Position numbers and translations under genes: made by a program. A DNA stretch of 64,000 bases from Coriolopsis trogii. Taxonomy: Eukaryota > Basidiomycota > Agaricomycetes > Polyporales > Polyporaceae. The DNA lies in NCBI GenBank assembly GCA_020543525.1, contig JAHYIO010000023.1, positions 124,001-188,000 of the forward strand, written 5' to 3'. Numbering within the stretch: the first letter of the stretch is position 1; each line of letters begins with the position of its first letter. Below are positions 31,586-41,737 of this stretch, one piece after another. The notes beneath the pieces are model-generated. The model made no database searches. It saw nothing but the letters and a program-made list of their open reading frames with translations, and was not told the DNA's origin.

Positions 31586-34500
31586 TCAGCCCGAGCACAT
31601 GAGGCACGCCTCTTTGTTCTCGATCGAGCACATCAGCTTCGCATTCTCAAGTTCGCGTTCGCGTTGACGTTGCAGGGCAGCAGCGAACTCAGGGTCCGCT
31701 TCCGCAGCCTTCTGCGTCCGCTCGTCCAGAGAGAGAACAGCGGTCGCGCTGGCGAGCGCCGCGTCGTTCACAGCCGCGATGGGTGAAGGCGACGGAGAGT
31801 CCGACTTCGGCGCCCCGTTCGTTACCGGCGTTGCCAGTGAGGGCGTCACTGGTTCCTGCTTGATTGGCGTCGACGGAGCGGGGGTTGTGTCGCGGACCAC
31901 ACCATTAGGCTTGGCCTCGTTCTTCTTGGCTGCGTTCTTCAGGAACGAGCTGTCAACCGTGAACTTGATGGCTTGGGCTGCAGGGCGCGTGCGAAGGTAG
32001 TACATGCCGGTTTTCAAACCCTTCTTCCAGCCGTAGAAGTGCATGCTCGTTAGCTGCCCCGTTGTCGGGGATTGCAGGTGAACGTTGAGGGACTGTGACT
32101 GGCAGATGAACGCGCCACGGTCCGCAGCGAGGTCGAGCACCTTCTTCTGCGAGATTTCCCAGACGGTCTTGTAGATTGCCTTGACATCGTCGGGAATGAT
32201 GTCAATGTTCTGGACCGAGCCGTTGTTCGCGATGATCATGTTCTTCATGTCGTCGTTCCAGAGACCGAGTTCCACAAGCTCGCGGAGGAGCCATGGGCAC
32301 ACAATCTGGAACTCGCCAGCGAGGACACGGCGAGTATAAATATTGCTGTAAACCAGTCAGTTCTCCATCATACATGCGGAAGTATGGCCAAATACCTCGT
32401 GTACGGCTCGAAGCACTCGTTGTTGCCTAGGATCTGGCTCGTCGACGCCGTAGGCATGGGGGCGACCAAGAGCGAGTTACGTAGGCCATGCTCAGCAACC
32501 TTCGCCTTAAGGCTGCTCCAGTCCCAAAGGTCGGTCGGGGTAACGCCCCAAAGGTCGTACTGCAGCTTCCCTTGCGAAGCCGGGCTGCCTTCGTACGTCT
32601 CGTAGGGTCCCTCGGCCTTCGCCATCTCGCAACTAGCTTCGACCGCAGCGTGGTAGATAGTCTCGAAGATCTGCAGGTTGAGCTTGCGCGCTTCTACCGA
32701 ATCGAACGGCAAGCGCAGAGCCATGAAAGCGTCGGCCAAACCCTGCACGCCGACACCAATAGGACGGTGGCGCATGTTCGAGCGGCGCGCTTCAGGAATG
32801 GGGTAGTAGTTGCCGTCGATGATCCTGTTGAGGTTGAAGGCAACGACCTTGGTCACGTCGTGAAGCTTCTGGAAGTTGTACTTGCCGCCTTCAATGAATG
32901 ACGGCAGGGCGATAGAAGCCAGGTTGCAGACAGCGGTCTCGTCGGGGGAAGAGTACTCGATGATCTCGGTGCAGAGGTTCGAGGACTTGATCGTTCCAAG
33001 GTTCTGTTGGTTCGATTTCCCTACGTCGGTCGTGAGTCTGAGAGCTGGATCGAAATCGAGGAGTACTAACGATTTGCAGCATCCTTGTACAGCATGAACG
33101 GTCCACCGGTCTCGATTTGCGCCTCAAGGATAGCGTACCAGAGCTTTTGGGCTTCGATAGTCTTCCTGGCACGACCCTCGCGCTCGTACTGCTCATACAA
33201 GGCCTCGAATTCTTCGCCCCAAACCTCGTGGAGGCCAGGTGCCTCATTAGGACAGAAGAGGGTCCATTGACCGCCCGACTCGACGCGTTTCATGCTATGG
33301 CTCTCATCAGCAATGAGATATCTCGGAGTGAACGACGTGCACTCACAAGAGGTCTGGAATCCATAGTGCATAGAACAAGTCGCGTGCACGGACCTCTTCC
33401 TTGCCATGGTTCTTGCGGAGATCGATGAACTCGAAGACGTCAGCGTGCCATGGTTCCAAGTAGATGGCGAAAGCTCCTGGACGCTTGTTGCCTCCTTGGT
33501 CTACGTAACGCGCAGTCGAATCGTAGACTCGTAACATGGGTACGATGCCGTTGGAGTATCCGTTGGTACCGGCGATGTAAGAACTGCAGGATGGTCAGTC
33601 ATGACACATTGCGTGACAACCAATGACCTACCCAGTGGCACGGATGTTGTGAATGTTGATACCAATACCACCCGCCGTCTTGCTGATCATTGCGCAATCC
33701 TTGAGGGTCTCGTAGATCCCCTCGATAGAGTCGTCCTTCATGCAGACCAAGAAGCATGAGCTCATTTGAGGGTTGGGGGTACCGGCATTGAAGAGTGTAG
33801 GAGACGCATGCGTGAAGTATCGCTCAGACATCAGATTGTAGGTCTCCAGGACGCGATCTATGTCGGAGCCGTGGATACCGACTGCCACACGCATGAGAAG
33901 GTGTTGGGGGCGCTCGGCTACACGACCGTTGAGCTTGAGGAGATAGGACCGCTCTAGCGTTTTGAAACCGAAGCTGTCGCTCGCAATTAGAAGATATCAC
34001 GATGACACAAAACTTGAGACTTACTAGTTGTAGTTGAAGTCACGGTCATAAATGATAGCAGAGTCCAATACTTCTGCATTCTTCTGTACGATATCGAACG
34101 TCTCTTTCGATATCATTCCGGCAGGCTTGCCGTTCTTGGGATTGACTGCGTGACATGACTACGCTGCACCCAACTCGCATATAGAGTGCTGACTCACTGT
34201 AGTGGTACAAGTCACTGATGACAGCTGAGAAACTCTTCTTCGTTTCCTTGTGCAAATTTGAAACAGCGATACGTGCAGCAAGGATAGCATAATCGGGGTG
34301 TTTCGTTGTGAGGTAGGCAGCCGTCTCGGCAGCAAGATTCTGGACAGAGTTGACTGGGGTGTGGCACGGGTCGAAAGACAATACTCACGTCGAGCTCTAC
34401 TGTTGTTACTCCAGGGTATACACCGGCGATGACCTTTTGTGTAATGCTGGAAGACGTAAGGCTTTATGCATATAACATAACATCGACTGCGCTCACCCAA

Positions 34501-34800
34501 TCGGATCCACATGATCCTTGTCAAGCCCATAACATAGCTTGGCTATCCGAGCCGTAATCTGTGATGGAAGAGGCATGAGCGGAGCGCGTGGCATGACGCG
34601 TGGTTGAACGCGCACCTTGTCAAACTGGACGCGTTCCTTCCGCCTGAAGGTGTTGTGGAGGTTAGCAAGGGCGTCCATGAGTGTGTAAAGACGCGTCTCG
34701 ACGCGACTTACCCATCTGGTAAGGGGGCGTGTCGTGATTAGCCGCGGGGACGAAAATGAACATGATTCTGATGCTTACCCCGTTTGAATACGTACGCCAT
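31586..34800 (-). CDS. rnr1: Ribonucleoside-diphosphate reductase large subunit
   Basis: Twelve exons from 34800 to 31586 give 874 residues: 34800-34779, 34715-34712 (four bases), 34643-34616, 34558-34497, 34446-34389, 34339-34198, 34145-34025, 33973-33632, 33583-33347, 33294-33071, 33020-32396 and 32345-31586. The class I large subunit reduces NDPs to dNDPs with the small subunit's radical. Visible are the ATP-cone start ([20 protein letters not shown]), the redox cysteine in QMSSCFLVC, the active-site SSNLCTEI and [22 protein letters not shown], and the C-terminal CLMCSG redox pair. A Pro/Ser-rich linker near residues 790-840 separates the core from the tail. Three ACGCGT sites upstream suggest MBF-type G1/S control. 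The gene is divergent from that at 35101. Confidence 0.96.
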
Positions 34801-35100
34801 CTCTGTTCGTAAGTAAGAAAGAAAGAGGTTGTCCTGAGATGGGATGACAGATGTAGGAAGAGGAGAGGGGGGAGGATGGTGGTACTCGGAGAAGGAGAGT
34901 TGGGACGCGACGCGACGTCTTATACTGTAATTAGAGAGCGCGTGTCTCAAGCGCTGACTAAGGAACGCGTGATTCATTTTCAACCGACGCGTTGTTTGTC
35001 TCTGTATTTTCCGCGTCGCGTCATTAGACAAGCCCTTAACGCGTAATACCCGGGGACTTGTCGCCTTCCAAGTTCAACTTACCTCTCAGCCTCCTCCGCC
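34801..35100. other. Divergent promoter of RNR1 and the 35101 gene
   Basis: 300 bp shared by two diverging genes. Holds three perfect ACGCGT sites and a CGCGTCGCG stretch at about 35012-35020. Confidence 0.6.
34965..35044. promoter_or_regulatory. ACGCGT (MCB-like) cluster
   Basis: Palindromic ACGCGT occurs at 34965-34970, 34987-34992 and 35039-35044. Further copies lie inside the first introns and exons of the reductase gene (34596-34601, 34629-34634 and 34691-34696). In yeasts, MluI cell-cycle boxes bind MBF and drive RNR1 transcription at G1/S. The link here is inferred from sequence and gene identity. Confidence 0.65.
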
Positions 35101-35753
35101 ATGCCATCGCAACCATACATCGTGCATCCCACAGACCTCCAATATGTGCCCACCATCATGCGGGCTCCATCGCCCTCCAGCACAATAGGCACCGACTACG
35201 GTTCAGACGCGACCGATCCCGTCGACTTGGAGCTCTCAGAGCGAGACTTCAACAGAAAGTGCGAGGAGATGGTGGGCTTGAGCAAGGTGCGGCCAGACGA
35301 GGACGACGCAAACTGGGATCCTCTCATTCATCCCCGTCCTTTGCGCCACAAGCTCACCCCGGCAGAAGAGAAGAGTGCGTTCACGAATGTTGCTATCCCT
35401 ATCTCCATTGTCCCGGGCCGTTGACACCCTCTTCTGTCTTAGCCATGTTTGACCAGGTGATGATGAAGCTCCGAATTGCAGTCAAGCGGCTCGAGGAGGA
35501 CGAACTCTTTGAACAGACAGCTGTCAAGTCCGCCCAGGTCGTGTTCGACGATCCGGTACCCTCGACAGATGATATTGATTCGATTATGAACGGTCTAATG
35601 GGTTTGTCTGCGTCGACGCATAACGACGAATCGACGAAAATTGGTACGGCGCAAGCTAGTGGCAACTACTCTTCGCGTTCAGCGACTGTCACCCCTCAAT
35701 GGGCGACTTCTGGACCAATCCACTCGACACCTGCATGGCGTCCAGGAGCTTGA
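35101..35753 (+). CDS. Uncharacterised protein divergent from RNR1
   Basis: Two exons, 35101-35374 and 35443-35753, give 194 residues. The N-terminal half is acidic and partly disordered (TDYGSDATDPVDLELSERDF). The join restores KLTPAEEKTMFDQVMMKLRIAVKRLEEDELFEQTAV, a clear amphipathic helix with coiled-coil character. The C-terminal third is Ser/Thr-rich. No signal peptide or membrane helix. The PxEE...FDQV..KL helix pattern suggests a small regulatory or complex subunit, perhaps mitotic or kinetochore-related. It shares the ACGCGT-rich promoter with RNR1, so it may be cell-cycle-regulated; this is inference. I do not recognise the family. Confidence 0.72.
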
Positions 35754-36131
35754 AAGCTATGTAGACATGGCTTTGGACGGATATACGTTGTCTCTGTCGG
35801 AGATATATCGAGATGTGCTATTCATTGTACACTAGCTGATGACCTTTTGCAAGCCATACATTCGCATCTGAGGAACGATGGAGCAAACCAGTACACGAAT
35901 CCTAGCGTGGTCGATAATGCGTGTAAGACATGTGTTGCCTTGGCGGCGACGTAGTTAATCCTCTGGTCAGCATCGGGGCCCATTCCGCTCACTAAAGTGC
36001 GTGCTCGTCATCACAGCAGTTGCACGTTGATCGGTTCATATATAGACTGTACGACATTCATGCGAAACTACGTCGATATGATCACACAAGCCCTACATAA
36101 TGATCGCAGGCGTGAAAGAAGACCCTGCCGC
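35754..36131. other. Convergent 3' region
   Basis: About 380 bp between two converging genes. No gene seen. Confidence 0.5.
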
Positions 36132-37964
36132 CTAATCTGTTGACTCCCTCAAGTCGCAAAACGCGTCCATCCCCTGCTCTTTCACGATCCGTCGCCCAGC
36201 CGACTCGTCCAATGCAGTCAACACCACCTCGGCACCATCTGCCTCGACATTCTCGTGGTTCTCTGCGGCGATCGCAGAATGATCGACAGCGCGAGGAAGG
36301 TGCGAGATGTTCCAAGAACGATGCTCGCTATGTGCGGGCTCGGGGTGACGCAGCTGTTCGAGGCCGAACCAGCAAAGCGATGACCGCATCGCGGCTCGAG
36401 AGATGAGAGGCATGTGTTCGGAGATCAGCTGTTGCAGCTCTCGTGGATTCCTATGAGGGCTGGGAACGAACAGTAGGAAGAGGTGGGTAAGCCCCATCTG
36501 CGGCAGCTTGCGTGTCAGCTCTTCCTGTTGTTCGTCCGGGATGAGAGCCAAGCGATTAGTTACCGGATGTGTGAGTATTAGATACGGTCACTCACCAAGA
36601 TCTTCTCGATGCAAAATTCCGCACCAGACATGAAACTGTTTCTGGTGTCAAAGACCACGGTAAGTCGGAGAAGGGAGGGTGTGACGTAGACCGTAAGGTC
36701 GAACTTGCTGTACTCGAAAGGGTGAAAGTTTCCTCCATGCTCATAGCGTAATTCGAGGTGGCTTGGCTGCGCCTCGCGTAGAGCTTCACAGAATACAGAG
36801 AGGCAGCCATGCAAAGAGATGTAGGTAGAGACGGATGCAATCGGTCTGGGGAAACCCAAGCAGTAGAGCTCGTAGAGATCTTCCACCCACACAGTCGTGA
36901 GGGACCGCAAGGCGTTTGAATGCTTGGACCACTGCGTCTTGTTGTGGGCTCGTTGTGCTTCTTCCTCTTCTAGGCCTTTAGAGTGCTGATGATAACGAGA
37001 CCGCAAACATAGATGCGTCACGTTCGGGAAGGCTATTGTAAGATTCTTGACAAACGATTGAGCTGCTGTTGACGAAGGGCGAGGCATGTATATGTTCAAG
37101 TGCTTTACAGCCGGAAAGCGGGCGTGTCCCTCGGTCCAAAAGTCTGACTCGAGCGTGAGGTTTACCAAGGTAGCACCGAGAGAGGACAACGCCGACTCGA
37201 TGTGGTTGATTGGGATCTTCACAGGCTGCTCAAACGACAACGTCACCTTGCATAGTGGGAGGCGTGTAAGCTTGCACAAAGTCTTCTTGTCTATGTTGGC
37301 AGGAATTTGCAGCCGCAACTCTTCGAGAGATAGCATAGAGGTGGAGACGGTGCTCAGCATGACAGCCGGTGTGATTCGCTCGCCCTTCCTCCAAGTATCT
37401 ATGCGTAGAAACTGGAGGTTCCGGCAGTGGCGCAAAATGTCCAGGAAGGCGTCCGACACCTCGGGGGGTACCTCGTACACCCATAGTACCCCATCGCTGT
37501 ACCACGGCTCTTCTTCGCGGAGGTCAAACCAAAGGCTCTTGATGAGGGAAGCGCGGGATCGGGGGGTTTCTCTGAGGCGTAGGAAAGCGTGGAAGGACAT
37601 GAGGGTGTCATCCCTCATGAATTGCACGTCACCGGTGCTGGCGCAGAGAGGTCTGAGGGCCACGTTGAGGAGATATCTACAAGACTTGGCGACTCGCGAT
37701 AAGTCCCATCGATCCAAGAATGACATGATGTGGTGCTGTACGTCCATGTTCAAGGTGGTTATAAAGCGACTCGCGGTCTGCGGGGACTCAGGGGCATAAG
37801 GCTGAGGATCGTAGGGTCAACGATGCCGTACATACATTTGGGTTCATTTCCCAACTCACCAGCGATGTCTCAGCTTTAGCCAAAGGCAAGGCGATGTCTC
37901 GCCTGAAAGGGTTCGAGACATCTTGCGGCGGCGCGAAGTCGAACTGGAACTTGCTCTGTTCCAT
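36132..37964 (-). CDS. F-box protein, paralogue A
   Basis: Three exons, 37964-37860, 37801-36596 and 36524-36132, give 567 residues. The F-box sits near residues 50-90 (TTLNMDVQHHIMSFLDRWDL then RVAKSCRYLL). Leucine-rich stretches follow (LRHCRNLQFLRID, STSMLSLEELRLQ, FPNVTHLCLRSRY), then a motif shared with paralogue B, VWVEDLYELYCLGFPRPIAS. Exon 3 encodes GLTHLFLLFVP and ends with SAGRRIVKEQGMDAFCDL. Splice positions match paralogue B, which supports the model. The N-terminal exon (MEQSKFQFDFAPPQDV) differs from B and is less certain. Likely SCF substrate receptor with unknown target. Confidence 0.83.
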
Positions 37965-38249
37965 ACCGCAACATGCTAGACCTTGCATATGCCCAGTTTG
38001 TGCAGTCAGAGTACTCTGGATGAGCGGGCGACCAGCTTCGAAGGGAATGGTCAAGAAGAGGACAATGGAATTGCCCGCACGAGCGTTAGCCTCTATATAG
38101 CAGGCGGCAGTCGGAGTACCAAATACTTCAAGCGGGTGCACAAGCGTAACCAAGACAGTCCACAGAAGACCGCTCCTGATTGTCTCGGTCAGAACCAAAG
38201 GTGAGGGGGGTAGTTTGACGATCGCTATGCGCGCACCTTTTCGCCGCAG

Positions 38250-39987
38250 TCATTCCAGCATATCCCAAAACTCGTCCAACCCCTGTTCCTTCACGATCCG
38301 CCATCCCGCTGATTCGGTCAACTCAACTAACGAATCTGGGGCTCTCTCTGCTGCCGCGGGACTGTGGCCAGCATCCGAAGGGCGAGAATGGTTCGGGAGC
38401 TTCCAAGAGCGTAACTCCCATCCGCGCATTTCGAAGCCAATCCACTCCAACGGCGATGGTGCCGCAGCTTCGGCGAGCAAGGGTAGGGCATCCGAGACGG
38501 CCTGGGATATCGGCCCTAAGTCGCGTTTGCTGAGATCGTGATTCTCGTCGGTGAACATCACGAGGAGGTGAGTGAGGTGGGACCTTGGAAGCGTGCGTGT
38601 CAGCGTATCCTATGCACAATGTAACCGCAGGTACGAACCAGTGTATGCGGACGGAATTGGTGAGCGACACATCTCGATAGGATCGCGGAGAGACTCACAA
38701 AGACAGAGCGAAATATATTCTCCAACTTCCCGAGGCGTGCGTCTCCGATGTCGAAGATGGGGACAAGACGTACAATGGATGCAGGAGCGGAGTCGATGAG
38801 CACGATGCCTTCACGCCATCCTTGGGCATAGGCTCGTCCCGAGAACCGCAATTCTAGGAAGCTGAGCTGGGTGTCACATAAGGCGGTAGTAAACATTGTC
38901 TTCTGGTATTCGCCCTCAATCGCCGTCGACATGGATGCGAGTGGTCGAGGAAATCCTAGACAATATAGCACACAGAGATCCGCCACCCAGACCGACGCGA
39001 GGGACTGCAATGCGCCCATATACACAGTCCGCCATTGCAGCTGGTGTCGTTGTCGGCTCGCATCGTCGACGTCAGTCTCACCGACACAACAGTGTGAACG
39101 CTCAGCATGCACATTCAAGCGGGCGACGTTAGGGAAGGCCGATACCAGGATATCGATAAGGGTAGTATCCCGGGACGGCTCTTCCCACTGGTGCATCCTG
39201 GACATCATGACTCCCGCCTTGAGTGCGCCTGCAAAGGAAAACTCCAGCGTTTTCTTGAGAAGAGAGCTGAGATCAACATCCAGGAGGGTACTGGAGAGCG
39301 GTCGGAGTGCCGTAAGAAGGTCGCTGGTGTTCTCCCATTGGGCGATTGAGAGCGATAGCCTGCGCAACGGGAGGTGGACAAGCTTGCGCACGGTTTTGAT
39401 GTCGACGTGGGGGTTTGTTGGGCTGGAAAATCTGAGCTCCCTGAGGGATAGCAGAGAAGTCGAGATGACGTGGATGAGGATTTCTGGTGAGATAGTCTTG
39501 AACCAGCCGTCTATACGCAAACGCTGCAACTTCCTACAGTAGCGTAAGATGTCGAGGAAAGCGTCGGAGTGCTCAGAGAGTAAGCCCTTGCGCGTGTCGT
39601 AGTAGAACGAGGAGTGAGGGAGGTCGAACCAGAGTCCATTAACGAAGGTGTCGCGGGATAGAGGCCCGGAGTTGATGCGCAGAAAAGCATGGAAGGATGC
39701 AACTTGGGTACCATCTCTCAACGCTTGAGCATCCGAACGGGAGCAAAGAAGGGGAACCGTTGCAGCAAGAAGGTACCGGCATGTCCTGCCCAGTCTTGAT
39801 GCATCTGGAGTAGACAAGAAGGATATGATCTGGTGTTGTACATCGTGGTTCAGCGTGGTCAGACGACGCTCGGAAAGTTGAAGGGACTCAGAGGCTCCAA
39901 GCTGAGAAAGTTCTGTTAGACGCAATCCGTTTCGGCGTACATAACCTCCCCACTTACTGTTGACGTATCAGGTTTTCTTGGGCTCAT
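38250..39987 (-). CDS. F-box protein, paralogue B
   Basis: Three exons, 39987-39958, 39901-38699 and 38609-38250, give 530 residues. The first exon is only ten codons (MSPRKPDTST). The F-box follows at about residues 22-60 (TTLNHDVQHQIISFLSTPDA, RLGRTCRYLL). Then come LRR-like segments (LRYCRKLQRLRIDGW, STSLLSLRELRF, FPNVARLNVH), the family motif VWVADLCVLYCLGFPRPLAS, and a final exon beginning DTLTRTLPRSHLTHLLVMF and ending SAGWRIVKEQGLDEFWDMLE. Intron positions equal those of paralogue A. The two copies are clearly homologous but well diverged, so the duplication is not recent. Confidence 0.85.
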
Positions 39988-40556
39988 ATTTGGATCTCGT
40001 GCGTGCAAGGTGACCTCTTCTATCGGAAGTGCAAATTTGAAAGAAGTTGAATCTCTCATTGAAGTATTCTGATGTCTGCTCGTAGTGCGTATGTGCCGTG
40101 TCTGTCGGGTGTTTTAGTTGGAGTTTTATGAGTTTGTGAGAGATGTAGTCAAAGGGGCCATTTGGTGGTAACTCAGACGACGGTGATGGTCGACCGCAAT
40201 CACATTGAGTGCTTGAGCGCTTGCGACCGGCTCAGTGAATAACGTCATGTCTCAGAGCGCTGAGCTCGCATGTCTATAGTCAGAACCTTGACCCTCAGGC
40301 TGTTATATCGTGAAGTGTATCCCCAATCTGTCAAACTCAAGTCTGAATTAGTATCATGGAGATGTTCCGCACAAACAGGACCGCCTCGAAAACCAGGGGC
40401 AATGTAGGTGGTACACAAAAATGGTACTACTGAACTACCTCATGAGCCAACCAGCCATGCCACCATCATCCGGCCGAGCCTTTGCTATGCTCCCGTACTT
40501 ACGAGCACGCGCACCGAGGCCCTTGGTGTGCGAAGCTGTTGGCCAAGGACGATGCT
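39988..40556. other. Spacer between F-box gene and its relic
   Basis: Promoter side of paralogue B and sequence downstream of the decayed copy. No gene seen. Confidence 0.5.
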
Positions 40557-41205
40557 TCACAGCGCCAGCATATCCCAGAACATGTCCATCCCAAAATCCT
40601 TCACGACTTGTCGACTTGCTGGATCGCCCATCGCGGTGAGCGTGACCTCAGCTGCTTGGGCCAGAACGGGGACGCGCTCGGAAACCTCGGGCGTATATAT
40701 CGGCGTAGTGGTCTTCACGGATGCTGTTCCACCCTTTGTCGTTCATGAACAACAGCGCAAGATGGGTGACGTTAAATGTGAAATCCAGGCAGTGCCTCTG
40801 TGAGGCCATTCTGCGGCTGCATTGGACGTTGCGGTATCAAGGAGCATAAGGGACACGCGCAATCAGCAAGCAGAACGCACATACAATGGTGCAAAGCACT
40901 CACGAAGCTCTGGATAGTGCCCGCGCGGGGGAAGGGCGCATCAGCAATGTCGAATACCAATGCGAAATGGACGACGGATGACGGGACGAAAGCGAGCAGC
41001 TTCATGTCTTCGCTTATATTCGTCGAGTGTACAAACGAGCATCAAAACTCTAGCAACTTGGGTTTTGCATCGGCAAGAGCAGTCGCGAACATATCGGAGC
41101 TGATGAACCCTTGAGAACCGACCGAGACGGAGAGGGATGGGATGTGTCGAGGAAAACCGAGACAGTATATACTATGGAGTTCTTGCGCCATACCGTCGCT
41201 AGGTT
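40557..41205 (-). pseudogene. Decayed F-box paralogue (C-terminal half)
   Basis: Reading the minus strand, pieces match paralogues A and B in the right order but in different frames: NLATVW, then QELHSIYCLGFPRHIPSLS up to DAKPKLLEF with an in-frame stop, SSVVHFALVFDIADAPF, a preserved intron with GTGAGT donor, GLTEALP, a frame change into NVTHLALLFMNDKG, another change into AAEVTLTAMGDPA, and finally VVKDFGMDMFWDML before a stop at 40557. Several frameshifts and one stop make this a pseudogene. No F-box or N-terminal half is found upstream. Confidence 0.8.
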
Positions 41206-41281
41206 CGGCCATCCCTCGGGCTGCTTCGTCCTCTCTTGTTATGGATTCGAGTCTCCTCGTTTCGTTCCGGCAGAGATGAGG

Positions 41282-41335
41282 GCATTAGAGGATACCTGAT
41301 AGGGCAATGAAGAATAAAGTGGACGACGGGGGAGC
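41282..41335 (-). pseudogene. F-box family fragment
   Basis: SGSPVVHFILHCPIRYPL on the minus strand resembles SSVVHFALVFDIADAPF of the relic and ASIVRLVPIFDIGDARL of paralogue B. Too short for more than a tentative assignment. Confidence 0.45.
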
Positions 41336-41346
41336 CGGACAAAATA

Positions 41347-41372
41347 GTCCCAAGGTTTATTAAACCTGGGAC
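41347..41372. repeat. Short hairpin-forming inverted repeat
   Basis: GTCCCAAGGTTTA is followed directly by its near-exact inverse, TTAAACCTGGGAC, with one base missing. It separates two fragments of the F-box family. Confidence 0.7.
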
Positions 41373-41400
41373 TTTTCTGTCCGATTGTAGAGCCTCCCTT

Positions 41401-41480
41401 CGCAATCCCAAAATTCGGCCATCTTCTGCTCCTTCAGAATGTGTCGGCCTGCCGAGTCACGCGGCGCCGCTGGGACGACC
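41401..41480 (-). pseudogene. C-terminal fragment of another F-box family copy
   Basis: Minus-strand translation gives PRDSAGRHILKEQKMAEFWD, close to the SAGWRIVKEQGLDEFWD end of paralogue B. It lies upstream (in minus-strand sense) of the fragment at 41282-41335, so it must come from a separate or rearranged copy. Confidence 0.65.
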
Positions 41481-41737
41481 TTTTGAGTCTGAGATGCGGT
41501 GTATCAGGTGAAAGCGGCCAAGCGCGCAATCCTCCTCCGTGCACCTATCAGCCGCGCCCAGAAGAATTATGAGCACATTGATGTCAGGGTAGCCCTGGGA
41601 TGGGCGACATACACAACTCCGAGGTCGAGTGTTCATATCATCGTCAAAAACAGGTCATCTTACATACGATCATACCGCCGGTCCTCTGTTGTCGTATACT
41701 CGTCCATCAACTTCTCCAAGGACAACCTTGCCGATCC

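Larger units (their letters stand above)
41206..41737. other. Region of F-box family fragments
   Basis: No intact gene. Holds two more short family fragments in an order that a single gene could not have, and a small hairpin at 41347-41372. Confidence 0.55.
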
